64,000 nt of DNA from Caulobacter endophyticus (GTDB lineage Bacteria > Pseudomonadota > Alphaproteobacteria > Caulobacterales > Caulobacteraceae), in assembly GCF_003116815.1 (NCBI RefSeq), contig NZ_QDKQ01000033.1, positions 86,765 to 150,764 of the forward strand, in the 5' to 3' direction. The position numbers were made by a program, and so were the translations under genes. This document shows positions 25,574-32,539 of the stretch, piece by piece; within the stretch, counting starts at the first letter, position 1; the number at the start of each line of letters is the position of its first letter. The notes beneath the pieces are model-generated. The model saw only the letters and a list, made by a program, of their open reading frames with translations. It was not told the DNA's origin and did not search any database.

Positions 25574-25619
25574 TGCGACGCAACATGGTTGCGAATGAAA
25601 CGACCTGCAATCCCGCAGG
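25574..25619. promoter_or_regulatory. Cluster of TGC-centred palindromes between ccr and the crotonase gene
   Basis: Three overlapping or adjacent symmetric sites: TGCGACGCA (25574-25582), CGCAAC-atg-GTTGCG (25579-25593) and CCTGC-6-GCAGG (25604-25619). The TGC-N3-GCA form resembles sites of PhaR/AniA-type carbon-storage regulators in alphaproteobacteria. They lie ~190 bases upstream of ccr and 44-89 bases upstream of the crotonase ATG. Binding is inference. Confidence 0.35.
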
Positions 25620-25662
25620 TTGCACGCTTCCCATTCGCGGCGCGCCGGGCGAGGTTGCGTCC

Positions 25663-26412
25663 ATGACGCCGACGATCACGCCGATGCTTCACGTCTCGCG
25701 CCCGACGGGCTCGATCATCCTGCTGGAACTGGACGCCCCGCCGGCCAATGCGCTGAGCCTGCCGCTGCGGGCCCAGATGGTCAAAGCGCTGGACGAGATC
25801 GCCACCGACGACGACGTGCGCGCCGTGGTGCTGACCGGCCGGGGCGCGGTGTTCTGCGCGGGCGACGACCTGCGCGAGGCGGCCGTGCGCGGCGAGGGCG
25901 CCCTGGCGGCCGTTGAGGACTTCAACCGGCTGATGGACTGGGTGGAGGCCCTGCGGGTGCCGACCATCGCCGCCATCGACGGCTGGTGCTTCGGCGGCGG
26001 GCTGGAACTGGCGCTGGCCTGCGACATTCGCCTGGCCAGCGACCGGGCGGTGTTCGCCGCCTCGGGGGTTAATATCGGCCTCGTCGCCTCGGCCACGCGC
26101 CTGCCGCGGCTGATCGGCGTCTCGCGCGCCAAGGCCCACCTGCTGACCGGCGCCCAGTTCGACGCCGCCCGGGCGCTGTTCGACGGCATCGTCACGGCGG
26201 TCCATACCCCCGCCACCCTGCTGCGCGAGGCCATGCGCCTGGCCGAGGCGGTCTCCTCACGCGCCCCGCTGGCGGTGGAGGCGACCAAGCGGGTGATCGA
26301 CGGCAAGGCCTATGTGGAGGAAGAGCTGCCGGCCCTGATCGCCAGCGGCGACCACAAGGAGGCCATCGCCGCCTTCATGGGCAAGCGCACGGCCGATTTC
26401 CGCAGGAAGTAG
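25663..26412 (+). CDS. Crotonase-fold protein (enoyl-CoA hydratase/isomerase-like)
   Basis: A 249-residue crotonase. The oxyanion-hole segments are AVFCAGDDLREA and GWCFGGGLELALACD, which retains one catalytic glutamate (GLELA). The second glutamate, usually in a PE dipeptide before the LGL segment, is replaced: the sequence reads FAASGVNIGLVASATRLPR. Simple hydratase activity is therefore doubtful; an isomerase, hydrolase or decarboxylase role is possible. It is divergent from ccr, so a link to crotonyl-CoA metabolism is suggested by position only. Confidence 0.75.
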   Translation: MTPTITPMLHVSRPTGSIILLELDAPPANALSLPLRAQMVKALDEIATDDDVRAVVLTGRGAVFCAGDDLREAAVRGEGALAAVEDFNRLMDWVEALRVPTIAAIDGWCFGGGLELALACDIRLASDRAVFAASGVNIGLVASATRLPRLIGVSRAKAHLLTGAQFDAARALFDGIVTAVHTPATLLREAMRLAEAVSSRAPLAVEATKRVIDGKAYVEEELPALIASGDHKEAIAAFMGKRTADFRRK

Positions 26413-26415
26413 GGT

Positions 26416-26568
26416 CTATTCCGAGGCCTTCTTGCCGCCCAGCTTGATCAGGCCGAAGCCGACCGCGAAGCCCAGGATCAGGCCGATGGCCATGTTGTCG
26501 ATCAGCGCGCCGAAGATGATCCCGCCGCACACGCCCAGGACAAAGCCCACACCGCCCTTTTTCGTCAT
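26416..26568 (-). CDS. Small glycine-rich membrane protein (50 aa)
   Basis: A 50-residue protein: KK near the start, hydrophobic glycine-rich helices VGFVLGVCGGIIFGALI and AIGLILGFAVGFGLI, then a KLGGKKASE tail. Small-residue spacing fits a glycine-zipper hairpin in the inner membrane. Start ATG with AGGGG upstream. It is convergent with the crotonase gene (3 bases between stops). Unknown function. Confidence 0.65.
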   Translation of the reverse strand: MTKKGGVGFVLGVCGGIIFGALIDNMAIGLILGFAVGFGLIKLGGKKASE

Positions 26569-26624
26569 CGCAAGCCCCTGAAACCCAGGCGCGCATCAAC
26601 GACGAGACGATCGGCCGGGTCAAC

Positions 26625-26749
26625 AAGATCCTCCCCCTTTAAGGGGAAGTGGCCCCGAGGGCCGGAGGGGGAAGCGGCTGCTGACGCGCCGCTGATACTT
26701 CCCCCTCAGTCGGCTTTGCCGACAGCTCCCCCTTCAGGGGGAGCATCTT
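26625..26749. repeat. GC-rich palindromic intergenic repeat, copy 3
   Basis: AAGATCCTCCCCCTTTAAGG left end, GGCCCCGAGGGCC hairpin, variable middle, GTCGGCTTTGCCGAC, and CTCCCCCTTCAGGGGGAG right end. The right end lies 4 bases beyond the stop of the TauD-like gene that closes the seven-gene operon. Confidence 0.9.
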
Positions 26750-26753
26750 TCAC

Positions 26754-27566
26754 TCAAACCGGCCGGTCGCCCGCGATCGTCACGCGGAAGCCCGAGCGAA
26801 CGTCGGGGAAATAGTCCCAGATCGCCTGGTGCCAGGTGCAGCGGTTGTCCCAGAAGGCCACAGAATTCTTCCGCCAGCGAAAGCGCACCTGGAAGTCCGG
26901 ATTGCCGGCGTGGTGATAGAGATAGGAAAGGATCGCCGCGCTCTCGGCCTTGGGCAGGCCGACGATATGGGTGGTGTAGGACGGATTGACGAACAGGCTC
27001 TTCCTGCCGCTGACCGGGTGGGTGCGCACCACCGGATGAGCCGTGCGGTTATAGGTGCGGTCGATATCGGGAAAGAGCGCCTTGTAGATCGGGTTGGCGT
27101 CGTGGACGGCGGTCAGGCCCTCCAGATAAGCCTTCATCCGGTCCGACAGGGTGTCGTAGGCCGCGTACATGCTGGCGAAGACGGTGTCGCCGCCGTCGTC
27201 GGGCACGATCGGCATGTGCAGTATGCTGCCCAGCGGCGGCTCGGGATCGCAGGTCAGGTCGGAGTGCCAGCTCTCGCCGGCCACGAACTTCGAATTCTCG
27301 TCGGCGTGGATGGCCACGACCTCGGGATGCTCGGCCAAGCCCGGCACGCCCGAATGGATGGCCAGCGGCCCGAACTTGCGGCCCAGCGCCTTGTGGGCGT
27401 CGTGGGTCATCTGCTGGTCACGGAAGAACAGCACCTGGTACTGGGTCAGGGCCTGGTGCAACTCCTCGAACTGCCGGTTCGACAGCGGCTGGCCCAGGTC
27501 GACGCCGAACACCTCGGCGCCGATCCGGCGGGTCATCGGCTTCACTTCCAGAACGTCGTACGCCAT
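26754..27566 (-). CDS. TauD/TfdA-family 2-oxoglutarate dioxygenase, last gene of the uptake/monooxygenase operon
   Basis: A 270-residue protein with the typical opening VKPMTRRIGAEVFGVDL, iron ligands in SWHSDLT (H, D) and CTWHQAIW (H), and RSGFRVTIAGD with the 2-oxoglutarate Arg. Taurine, alkylsulphate or aryloxyalkanoate dioxygenases share this pattern. It ends the seven-gene operon, 11 bases after the flavin reductase. It could perform a C-S, C-N or C-O cleaving hydroxylation before or after the flavin-dependent step. GAGAGAAG precedes the ATG. Confidence 0.85.
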   Translation of the reverse strand: MAYDVLEVKPMTRRIGAEVFGVDLGQPLSNRQFEELHQALTQYQVLFFRDQQMTHDAHKALGRKFGPLAIHSGVPGLAEHPEVVAIHADENSKFVAGESWHSDLTCDPEPPLGSILHMPIVPDDGGDTVFASMYAAYDTLSDRMKAYLEGLTAVHDANPIYKALFPDIDRTYNRTAHPVVRTHPVSGRKSLFVNPSYTTHIVGLPKAESAAILSYLYHHAGNPDFQVRFRWRKNSVAFWDNRCTWHQAIWDYFPDVRSGFRVTIAGDRPV

Positions 27567-27577
27567 CGGGACTTCTC

Positions 27578-28072
27578 TCAGGTGTTCAGGAACTGGCCGC
27601 GCACGTAGACGAGCGGCGGCTTGGACTCGTCGATGCGGACGGAAACGACCCGGCCGACGAGGATCTCGTGGTCGCCGCCGTCGTGGGCGGCGTGCAGGTC
27701 GCATTCGACCACCGCAACGCAGCCGGACAGCACCGGGGCGGCGGTGGCGCCGGGCTCCAGGGCGGCCAGGGCGAAGCGCTCGTCGCAGCCGGACCTGGCG
27801 AAGGCGTAGGCCAGCTCGCCCTGGTCGGCGGCCAGGATGTTGACGCAGAACACGCCGGCCTCCTGCACGGCGGCCAGGGTGCGGCTGCCGCGCTTGAGGC
27901 AGGCCAGCACCAGCGGCGGGTCCATCGACAGCGACGAGAACGCGCTGACCGTCGTGCCGCTGAGCCGGCCGTCCAGCGCGGTGGTCACCACCGTCACGCC
28001 GGCCGCGAAGCCGCCCATGGCCTTGCGGAACAGGGCGACGTCGGGAACCTCCCGGGCCTGGGCCGCGCCCAT
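27578..28072 (-). CDS. RutF-like flavin reductase
   Basis: A 164-residue flavin reductase-like FMN-binding split-barrel protein: FRKAMGGFAAGVTVVTT, GTTVSAFSSLSMDPPLVLACL, and CVNILAADQGELAYAFA, then the barrel end HEILVGRVV. It would supply reduced FMN to the two-component monooxygenase encoded three genes upstream. The ATG overlaps the M20 gene stop by one base (TGATG), so translation is coupled. The family also includes reductase partners of phenol and pyrimidine monooxygenases; RutF is the best match in context. Confidence 0.85.
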   Translation of the reverse strand: MGAAQAREVPDVALFRKAMGGFAAGVTVVTTALDGRLSGTTVSAFSSLSMDPPLVLACLKRGSRTLAAVQEAGVFCVNILAADQGELAYAFARSGCDERFALAALEPGATAAPVLSGCVAVVECDLHAAHDGGDHEILVGRVVSVRIDESKPPLVYVRGQFLNT

Positions 28073-29469
28073 CACTCGCCCCCGAACGGGTTGTCGCCAT
28101 AGACCGGCGGCGTGCGGTTCCCGGCGCCCGTCGTCTCGGCCCGGCCGCAGACGGCCAGGGCCGTCAGGGCGTAGACCAGAGCGCTGTCCACCAGGTCCTT
28201 CGGCGTCGGCCGCCAGCGGGAAAAGCCCGTGGTGATGGCCGGGATGCGGTGCATGTTGAAGACGTTGTGGTCGCGCCACATGCTGGAATAGACGCTGGCC
28301 GCGCGGGCCACCGGGTGGCCCAGCGACAGCTGGGTGGCGACGTCGACGGCCCCGACCAGCGGCGCCACCTCGGCCGCATCGGCCTCGAAGCCGTGGCGCA
28401 CGACCACCGGCTCGATCTCGATGCCGGTCATGCCCGTCTCGCGGACCATGGCTTCGAGCGAATGCTGGATGTCGGCCACCCGCTGGCGGGGGTTGAGGCC
28501 CACCTCCAGATACAGGTTCACCCGCTCGGTCCCCGCCCCGAAGGCATAGGGAATGCCGCCGCGCACCGATGCCAGCTGCGACTTGGGCTGGGCGACGCCG
28601 CCGGGACTCTCATAGAGGCTGGCCTTCTCCCACTGGCCGCTCCAGGCGTGGATCGCCTGGGTCAGCCTGCCCAGCCTGTAGATCGGGTTGGGGTGCTGGT
28701 CGGCGCTGGCCGGATGGCTGAGCAGCGGGGTGAACACCCCCTCGCCCCAGACCGTGATCCGAAACACCGCATAGCCGCAGCCCACCCAGGTGAGGCCAAA
28801 ATCGCAGCCCTCGGCGGCGATGGCGTAGTCGGGAGCCACGCCCCCGTGGTGGAACAGGTAGTGGGCGCCGATATCCTTGCCCATGTAGGCGACGCCGCGA
28901 TGCTCCTCGATCGGCTCGGGGCCGATCTCGCCGGGACAAGCGGTCAGGTACATCTTGCCGGCCAGCTCGTAGCCGGCCGCCTTCAGGGCCTTGGCGGCGA
29001 TCAGGAAGCAGGCCATCGGCCCGCGGTCGTTGGCGATCGGATAGCCGTAGAGCTTGCCGTCCTCCAGCCAGCACTTCTCCCACTCGGGATTGGCCAGGGT
29101 GGCGGGGCTGTACTTGTAGGCGTCCAGGTCCGGGTTCCAGGTCGGCGCCTCGGTGTCGAGGTGGGCGGTGAAGAGCAGGTTCTTCCCCCCAATGGTGTTT
29201 GGACCCTTGCCGCCGTGCGTGCCGATGACATTGGGCCGCTCGGGCGTGGCCCCCACCTTGCGCGGCGAGAAACCTTCGCGCGCCATCCAGTCGTAGACGT
29301 AGTTTGCCGCCTCAAGTTCCTTGCCCGAGGGCGCGGGGATGTTGCCCAGGGTCAGGGCCAGCTCGACGATCTCGCTCTCGCTGATGGCGGCGGCGATGGC
29401 GGCGCGGTCGGCTTCGGTGACGACGTAGGGGGCGGCGACGCCCGCGAGGTTGGCGAAACCGTCGGCCAT
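28072..29469 (-). CDS. M20-family metallohydrolase
   Basis: A 465-residue protein with M20 metal sites: AHLDTE (H103, D105), PIANDRG (bridging D148), ACPGEIG (E181), IAAEGCDF (E220) and a late MHRIP histidine. The lid-domain insert and the segment WNPDLDAYKYSPATLANPEW are unlike standard ArgE or DapE proteins. M20 enzymes cut amide, carbamoyl or peptide bonds; in this operon it probably hydrolyses an amide or ureido intermediate. No signal peptide, so cytoplasmic. Start ATG overlaps the upstream hydrolase stop by one base. Confidence 0.82.
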   Translation of the reverse strand: MADGFANLAGVAAPYVVTEADRAAIAAAISESEIVELALTLGNIPAPSGKELEAANYVYDWMAREGFSPRKVGATPERPNVIGTHGGKGPNTIGGKNLLFTAHLDTEAPTWNPDLDAYKYSPATLANPEWEKCWLEDGKLYGYPIANDRGPMACFLIAAKALKAAGYELAGKMYLTACPGEIGPEPIEEHRGVAYMGKDIGAHYLFHHGGVAPDYAIAAEGCDFGLTWVGCGYAVFRITVWGEGVFTPLLSHPASADQHPNPIYRLGRLTQAIHAWSGQWEKASLYESPGGVAQPKSQLASVRGGIPYAFGAGTERVNLYLEVGLNPRQRVADIQHSLEAMVRETGMTGIEIEPVVVRHGFEADAAEVAPLVGAVDVATQLSLGHPVARAASVYSSMWRDHNVFNMHRIPAITTGFSRWRPTPKDLVDSALVYALTALAVCGRAETTGAGNRTPPVYGDNPFGGE

Positions 29470-30101
29470 CACGCGGCCTCCTTCCAGGCTTTGGCGACCT
29501 CGACGCTGTCGGTGAGGATCGCGGTGTTGAGCCCCATCGTCTTCAGAGCCACCTCGTGCAGGTCGGGCTCGTAGGCCGCGCAGGCGTCGGCGGCGACGAA
29601 GACGTGGTAGTCGAGATCGAAAGCGTCGGCGGCGGTGGCCGCCACGCAGCACTCGGTGGTCAGGCCGCAGACCACAAGCGTATCCACGCCCATGGCCTTC
29701 AGGCGGGCGTCGAGATCCGTGCCGACGAAGGCGCTGTAGCGGGTCTTGGCCACCACCAGTTCGCCGTCGGCGGGCTGGGGTCCGTAGAAGGCGCTGCCCG
29801 GCTGGCCGACGCGGCACAGGGCCGCTTCGCTATCGGGATCGCCGCCGCGCCGGCGCATGCGCTCGTTCCAGGCCGGGCTGTCGGTTTCGGCTGCGGTGAA
29901 CAGGCCGACGAAGACGACGGGCACGCCCGCCGCGCGCGCCGCCTCGACCAGACGGCCGGCCGCGTCCACGGCCGGCGCCGCCATGCCCATATCGACGCCG
30001 TACTGGCCCAGCAGGCCGTCCGGCGAGGCGAAATCGACCTGGATGTCGATCACCGCCAGCGACGTTCGGCCTGGCGCGATCCAGGCCGGCAGCGCGCTCA
30101 C
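29469..30101 (-). CDS. Isochorismatase-family cysteine hydrolase (RutB-like)
   Basis: A 210-residue protein with the catalytic triad of the family: D19 (AVIDIQVDF), K119 (VAKTRYSAF) and C152 (GLTTECCVAATAADA). Related enzymes include RutB, nicotinamidase and N-carbamoylsarcosine hydrolase, which release ammonia or carbamate from amides. Directly after the RutA-like oxygenase it could open the oxidised product. The GTG start overlaps the oxygenase stop (GTGA). The long upstream open frame belongs to another reading frame of the oxygenase. Confidence 0.87.
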   Translation of the reverse strand: MSALPAWIAPGRTSLAVIDIQVDFASPDGLLGQYGVDMGMAAPAVDAAGRLVEAARAAGVPVVFVGLFTAAETDSPAWNERMRRRGGDPDSEAALCRVGQPGSAFYGPQPADGELVVAKTRYSAFVGTDLDARLKAMGVDTLVVCGLTTECCVAATAADAFDLDYHVFVAADACAAYEPDLHEVALKTMGLNTAILTDSVEVAKAWKEAA

Positions 30102-31162
30102 GAGAACACCGAGCGCAGGCCCGGCAGGATCTCCGAGCCGAACATGGAGAGCCCTTCCACATAGTCGGGGAAGATCAGCATCAGCCCGTCCAGTTCGCAG
30201 TCGGTCACGAAGGCCTGCACCTGCTCGGCGCAGGTGGCGGGCGAGCCGACCACGGTGTGGGTCATGAACGCGCCCTGCTGGGCGGCCACGGTCGACAGCT
30301 TCTCGGCCGGCACGCCCCAGCTCTCCAGCATGGCCAGGATCGCGCCCATGTCGGCCCCGCCCTTGTAGCGTTCGACCAGCGCCTGCGCCCCCGCGTCGCT
30401 CTCGGCGTGGACGACGGTGCACATGGCGTAGGTCTTGATGGTCTTGCCCATGCCCTCGGCGGCGATCTTGGCCCGGCGGCTGGCGTCGCGGCGTTCTTCG
30501 GGCGTGCGGCCGCCGATGAAGCAGACGTCGGCCTGGCGCACCGAGAACTGGAAGCCCCGGTCGCTCATGCCCGCGCAGATCAGCTCGGGGCGCGGCTTGC
30601 TGAGCGGCTTGGGCTTGGACTGGCAGTCCTTCATCGTGAAGAACCTGCCGTCGAAATCGACGCTGTCCTCGCTCCACAGCCGCTTGACGATCCTGGTCCA
30701 TTCCTCGGTCAGGACGTAGCGGTCATCGTGCGTCAGGGCGTCGTCCCAGGCCCCCATCTGGGCGAACTCGCCGCGATAGGCGCCGGCGACGATGTTGAGG
30801 CCGGCGCGCCCGCCGCTGATGTGGTCCAGGGTGGCGATCATCTTGGCGGCCACGGCCGGGTTCTGCAGCAGCGGGTGGATGGTGGCCCAGATGCGGACGT
30901 TCCTGGTGGCCTCGGCGATGCCGGCCATCATCGTCACGGACTCCAGGGCCGTGCCCCAGTGGTCGGTCTCGCCGCCGAAGCCGCGGAACTTGCCCATCGA
31001 CATGACGAAGTCCATGCCGACCTCGTCGGCCTTCACCGCGGCGGCCTTGTTGGTCTGATACAGGCCGTCGAGGACGGGCGTGGTCTTGGAGATGATCCAG
31101 CCGCCGTTGGCCACCGGCAGGAACACCCCGAAGTCCTTGTGCTTGGAAGGGCTGTGGAACAT
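30098..31162 (-). CDS. RutA-like flavin-dependent (luciferase-like) monooxygenase
   Basis: About 354 residues of the bacterial luciferase-like family. Segments FGVFLPVANGGWIIS, MGKFRGFGGETDHWGTALESVTMMAGIAE, HISGGRAGLNIVAG and ICAGMSDRGFQFS follow the pattern of RutA, the FMN-dependent oxygenase that cleaves the uracil ring amide; SfnG and NTA monooxygenases are more distant relatives. It needs reduced FMN, supplied by the reductase in the same operon. I prefer the ATG at 31162 because AAGGA lies 8 bases ahead of it; the ATG at 31171 is fused to that same AAGG. The substrate is unknown. Confidence 0.88.
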   Translation of the reverse strand: MFHSPSKHKDFGVFLPVANGGWIISKTTPVLDGLYQTNKAAAVKADEVGMDFVMSMGKFRGFGGETDHWGTALESVTMMAGIAEATRNVRIWATIHPLLQNPAVAAKMIATLDHISGGRAGLNIVAGAYRGEFAQMGAWDDALTHDDRYVLTEEWTRIVKRLWSEDSVDFDGRFFTMKDCQSKPKPLSKPRPELICAGMSDRGFQFSVRQADVCFIGGRTPEERRDASRRAKIAAEGMGKTIKTYAMCTVVHAESDAGAQALVERYKGGADMGAILAMLESWGVPAEKLSTVAAQQGAFMTHTVVGSPATCAEQVQAFVTDCELDGLMLIFPDYVEGLSMFGSEILPGLRSVFS

Positions 31163-31177
31163 GGCGGACATCCTTGG

Positions 31178-32473
31178 TTACGCGGCGTCTTGCAGAAGGG
31201 TGGGAACGGGCTCGCCGACGGGCTCGGCCGTGGCGGCCTTGCGCGGCGGGCGCATGAACAGGGCGGCGACGAAGATCAGGCCGATCACCGCGGCGAAGAG
31301 CTGGAAGGTGGGGGCGAAGCCGCCGAGCTGGTCGCGCATCAGGCCGCCGATCACCGGCCCCAGGGCCGAGACGGCGCCGACCAGGCAGACCATCGAGAAG
31401 AGCTCGAGATTGTTCTTCCGGCCATAGTAGTTGAGCAGCAGGATGCTGACGGCCAGCACGGTCAGGCCAAAGCCGATCCCCACCCCGACGGCGAACACCA
31501 TCATCACCGGCCAGCTGGTGGCGTGGGTCAGGGCCAGCAGGCCGACGGCCATGACGCCCTGCGCGCCCGCCAGCAGCCAGCGCGGGTCGATGCGGTCGCC
31601 GACCAGGCCTCCGCCGGCCCGGGCGGCCACCTGCATCAGCGACTCCAGGCTGATCGCGGCGATGGCCACCGTGGCCGGCACGCCCAGCTCGCCGAAGTGG
31701 CTGGGGGCCAGGCTGACGGCGGTGACCCCGCCCAGCAGGTGGGCGAAATAGGCCGCCAGGATCACCCAGAACTGCGCGGTGCGGACGGCCTCTTTCACCG
31801 TCCAGTCGACGGCGGTGCGATAGACCTTGCTGGTCGCCGGAGCGTTCTCGATCTCCTCGGCCACGGCCTTGTCGGTCTGGGCGGCGGCGGCGGCCAGCCA
31901 GGCCTTGTCGCCCACCAGGGCCGTGCAGATCAGGCCCACGACCAGCGAGGCGGCCGCCTGCATCCACCAGTAGGGCCGCCAGGCGCCGCTGGCGATCTCC
32001 ATGCCCGACAGCGCCATCCAGGGTCCGACGACCCCGCCCAGCGAGCCGATGGTGAAATAGATGCCGAACGGCAGGGCGCGCTTCTTGAACAGCATGCCAA
32101 GCACGTGGGTGCCGGGGATCAGGGCCATCATCTGGTAGCCGACGCCCAGCAGGGCCGTACCGACCAGGTAGACCGCCAGGCCCGGCGTCGCGGCCAGGCA
32201 CGCAAAGCCCGCCACCATCACCGCCGAGCCGGCGACGATGGTCAGCCGCACGCCGAACTTGCGGATCAGCAGGGCCGGCAGCCACGACGAGCCGCCGCAG
32301 AAGGCGCCCAGCAGGGTGAAGCCCAGGAAGGCCGGGCCAAAGCCCCACCCCTGCTCCTTGATCATCGCCGGCAGCACCACGCCCAGCGACGAGAAGGTCG
32401 AGGCGGTGATCAGGAACAGCAGCAGGGCGAAGACCGACAGGATCAGCCAGGGACGCCAGGGGGAGGTCGACAT
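31178..32473 (-). CDS. MFS permease of the monooxygenase operon
   Basis: A 431-residue transporter with 12 predicted helices and a central cytoplasmic loop (~residues 195-225, Lys/Glu-rich). It resembles monocarboxylate or oxalate/formate-type MFS uptake permeases (GPAFLGFTLLGAFCGGSSWLPA; RAGGGLVGDRIDPRW). Its position between the TonB receptor and the catabolic enzymes points to inner-membrane uptake of the pathway substrate. AAGGAG lies 7 bases before the ATG at 32473, so that start is preferred over 32500. Confidence 0.85.
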   Translation of the reverse strand: MSTSPWRPWLILSVFALLLFLITASTFSSLGVVLPAMIKEQGWGFGPAFLGFTLLGAFCGGSSWLPALLIRKFGVRLTIVAGSAVMVAGFACLAATPGLAVYLVGTALLGVGYQMMALIPGTHVLGMLFKKRALPFGIYFTIGSLGGVVGPWMALSGMEIASGAWRPYWWMQAAASLVVGLICTALVGDKAWLAAAAAQTDKAVAEEIENAPATSKVYRTAVDWTVKEAVRTAQFWVILAAYFAHLLGGVTAVSLAPSHFGELGVPATVAIAAISLESLMQVAARAGGGLVGDRIDPRWLLAGAQGVMAVGLLALTHATSWPVMMVFAVGVGIGFGLTVLAVSILLLNYYGRKNNLELFSMVCLVGAVSALGPVIGGLMRDQLGGFAPTFQLFAAVIGLIFVAALFMRPPRKAATAEPVGEPVPTLLQDAA

Positions 32474-32539
32474 GGCAGGGCTCCTTGGAAAACAGGACAA
32501 GGAGCGGCGCGCCCGTGCAGCGAGCGCGCCGCAGGGGAA

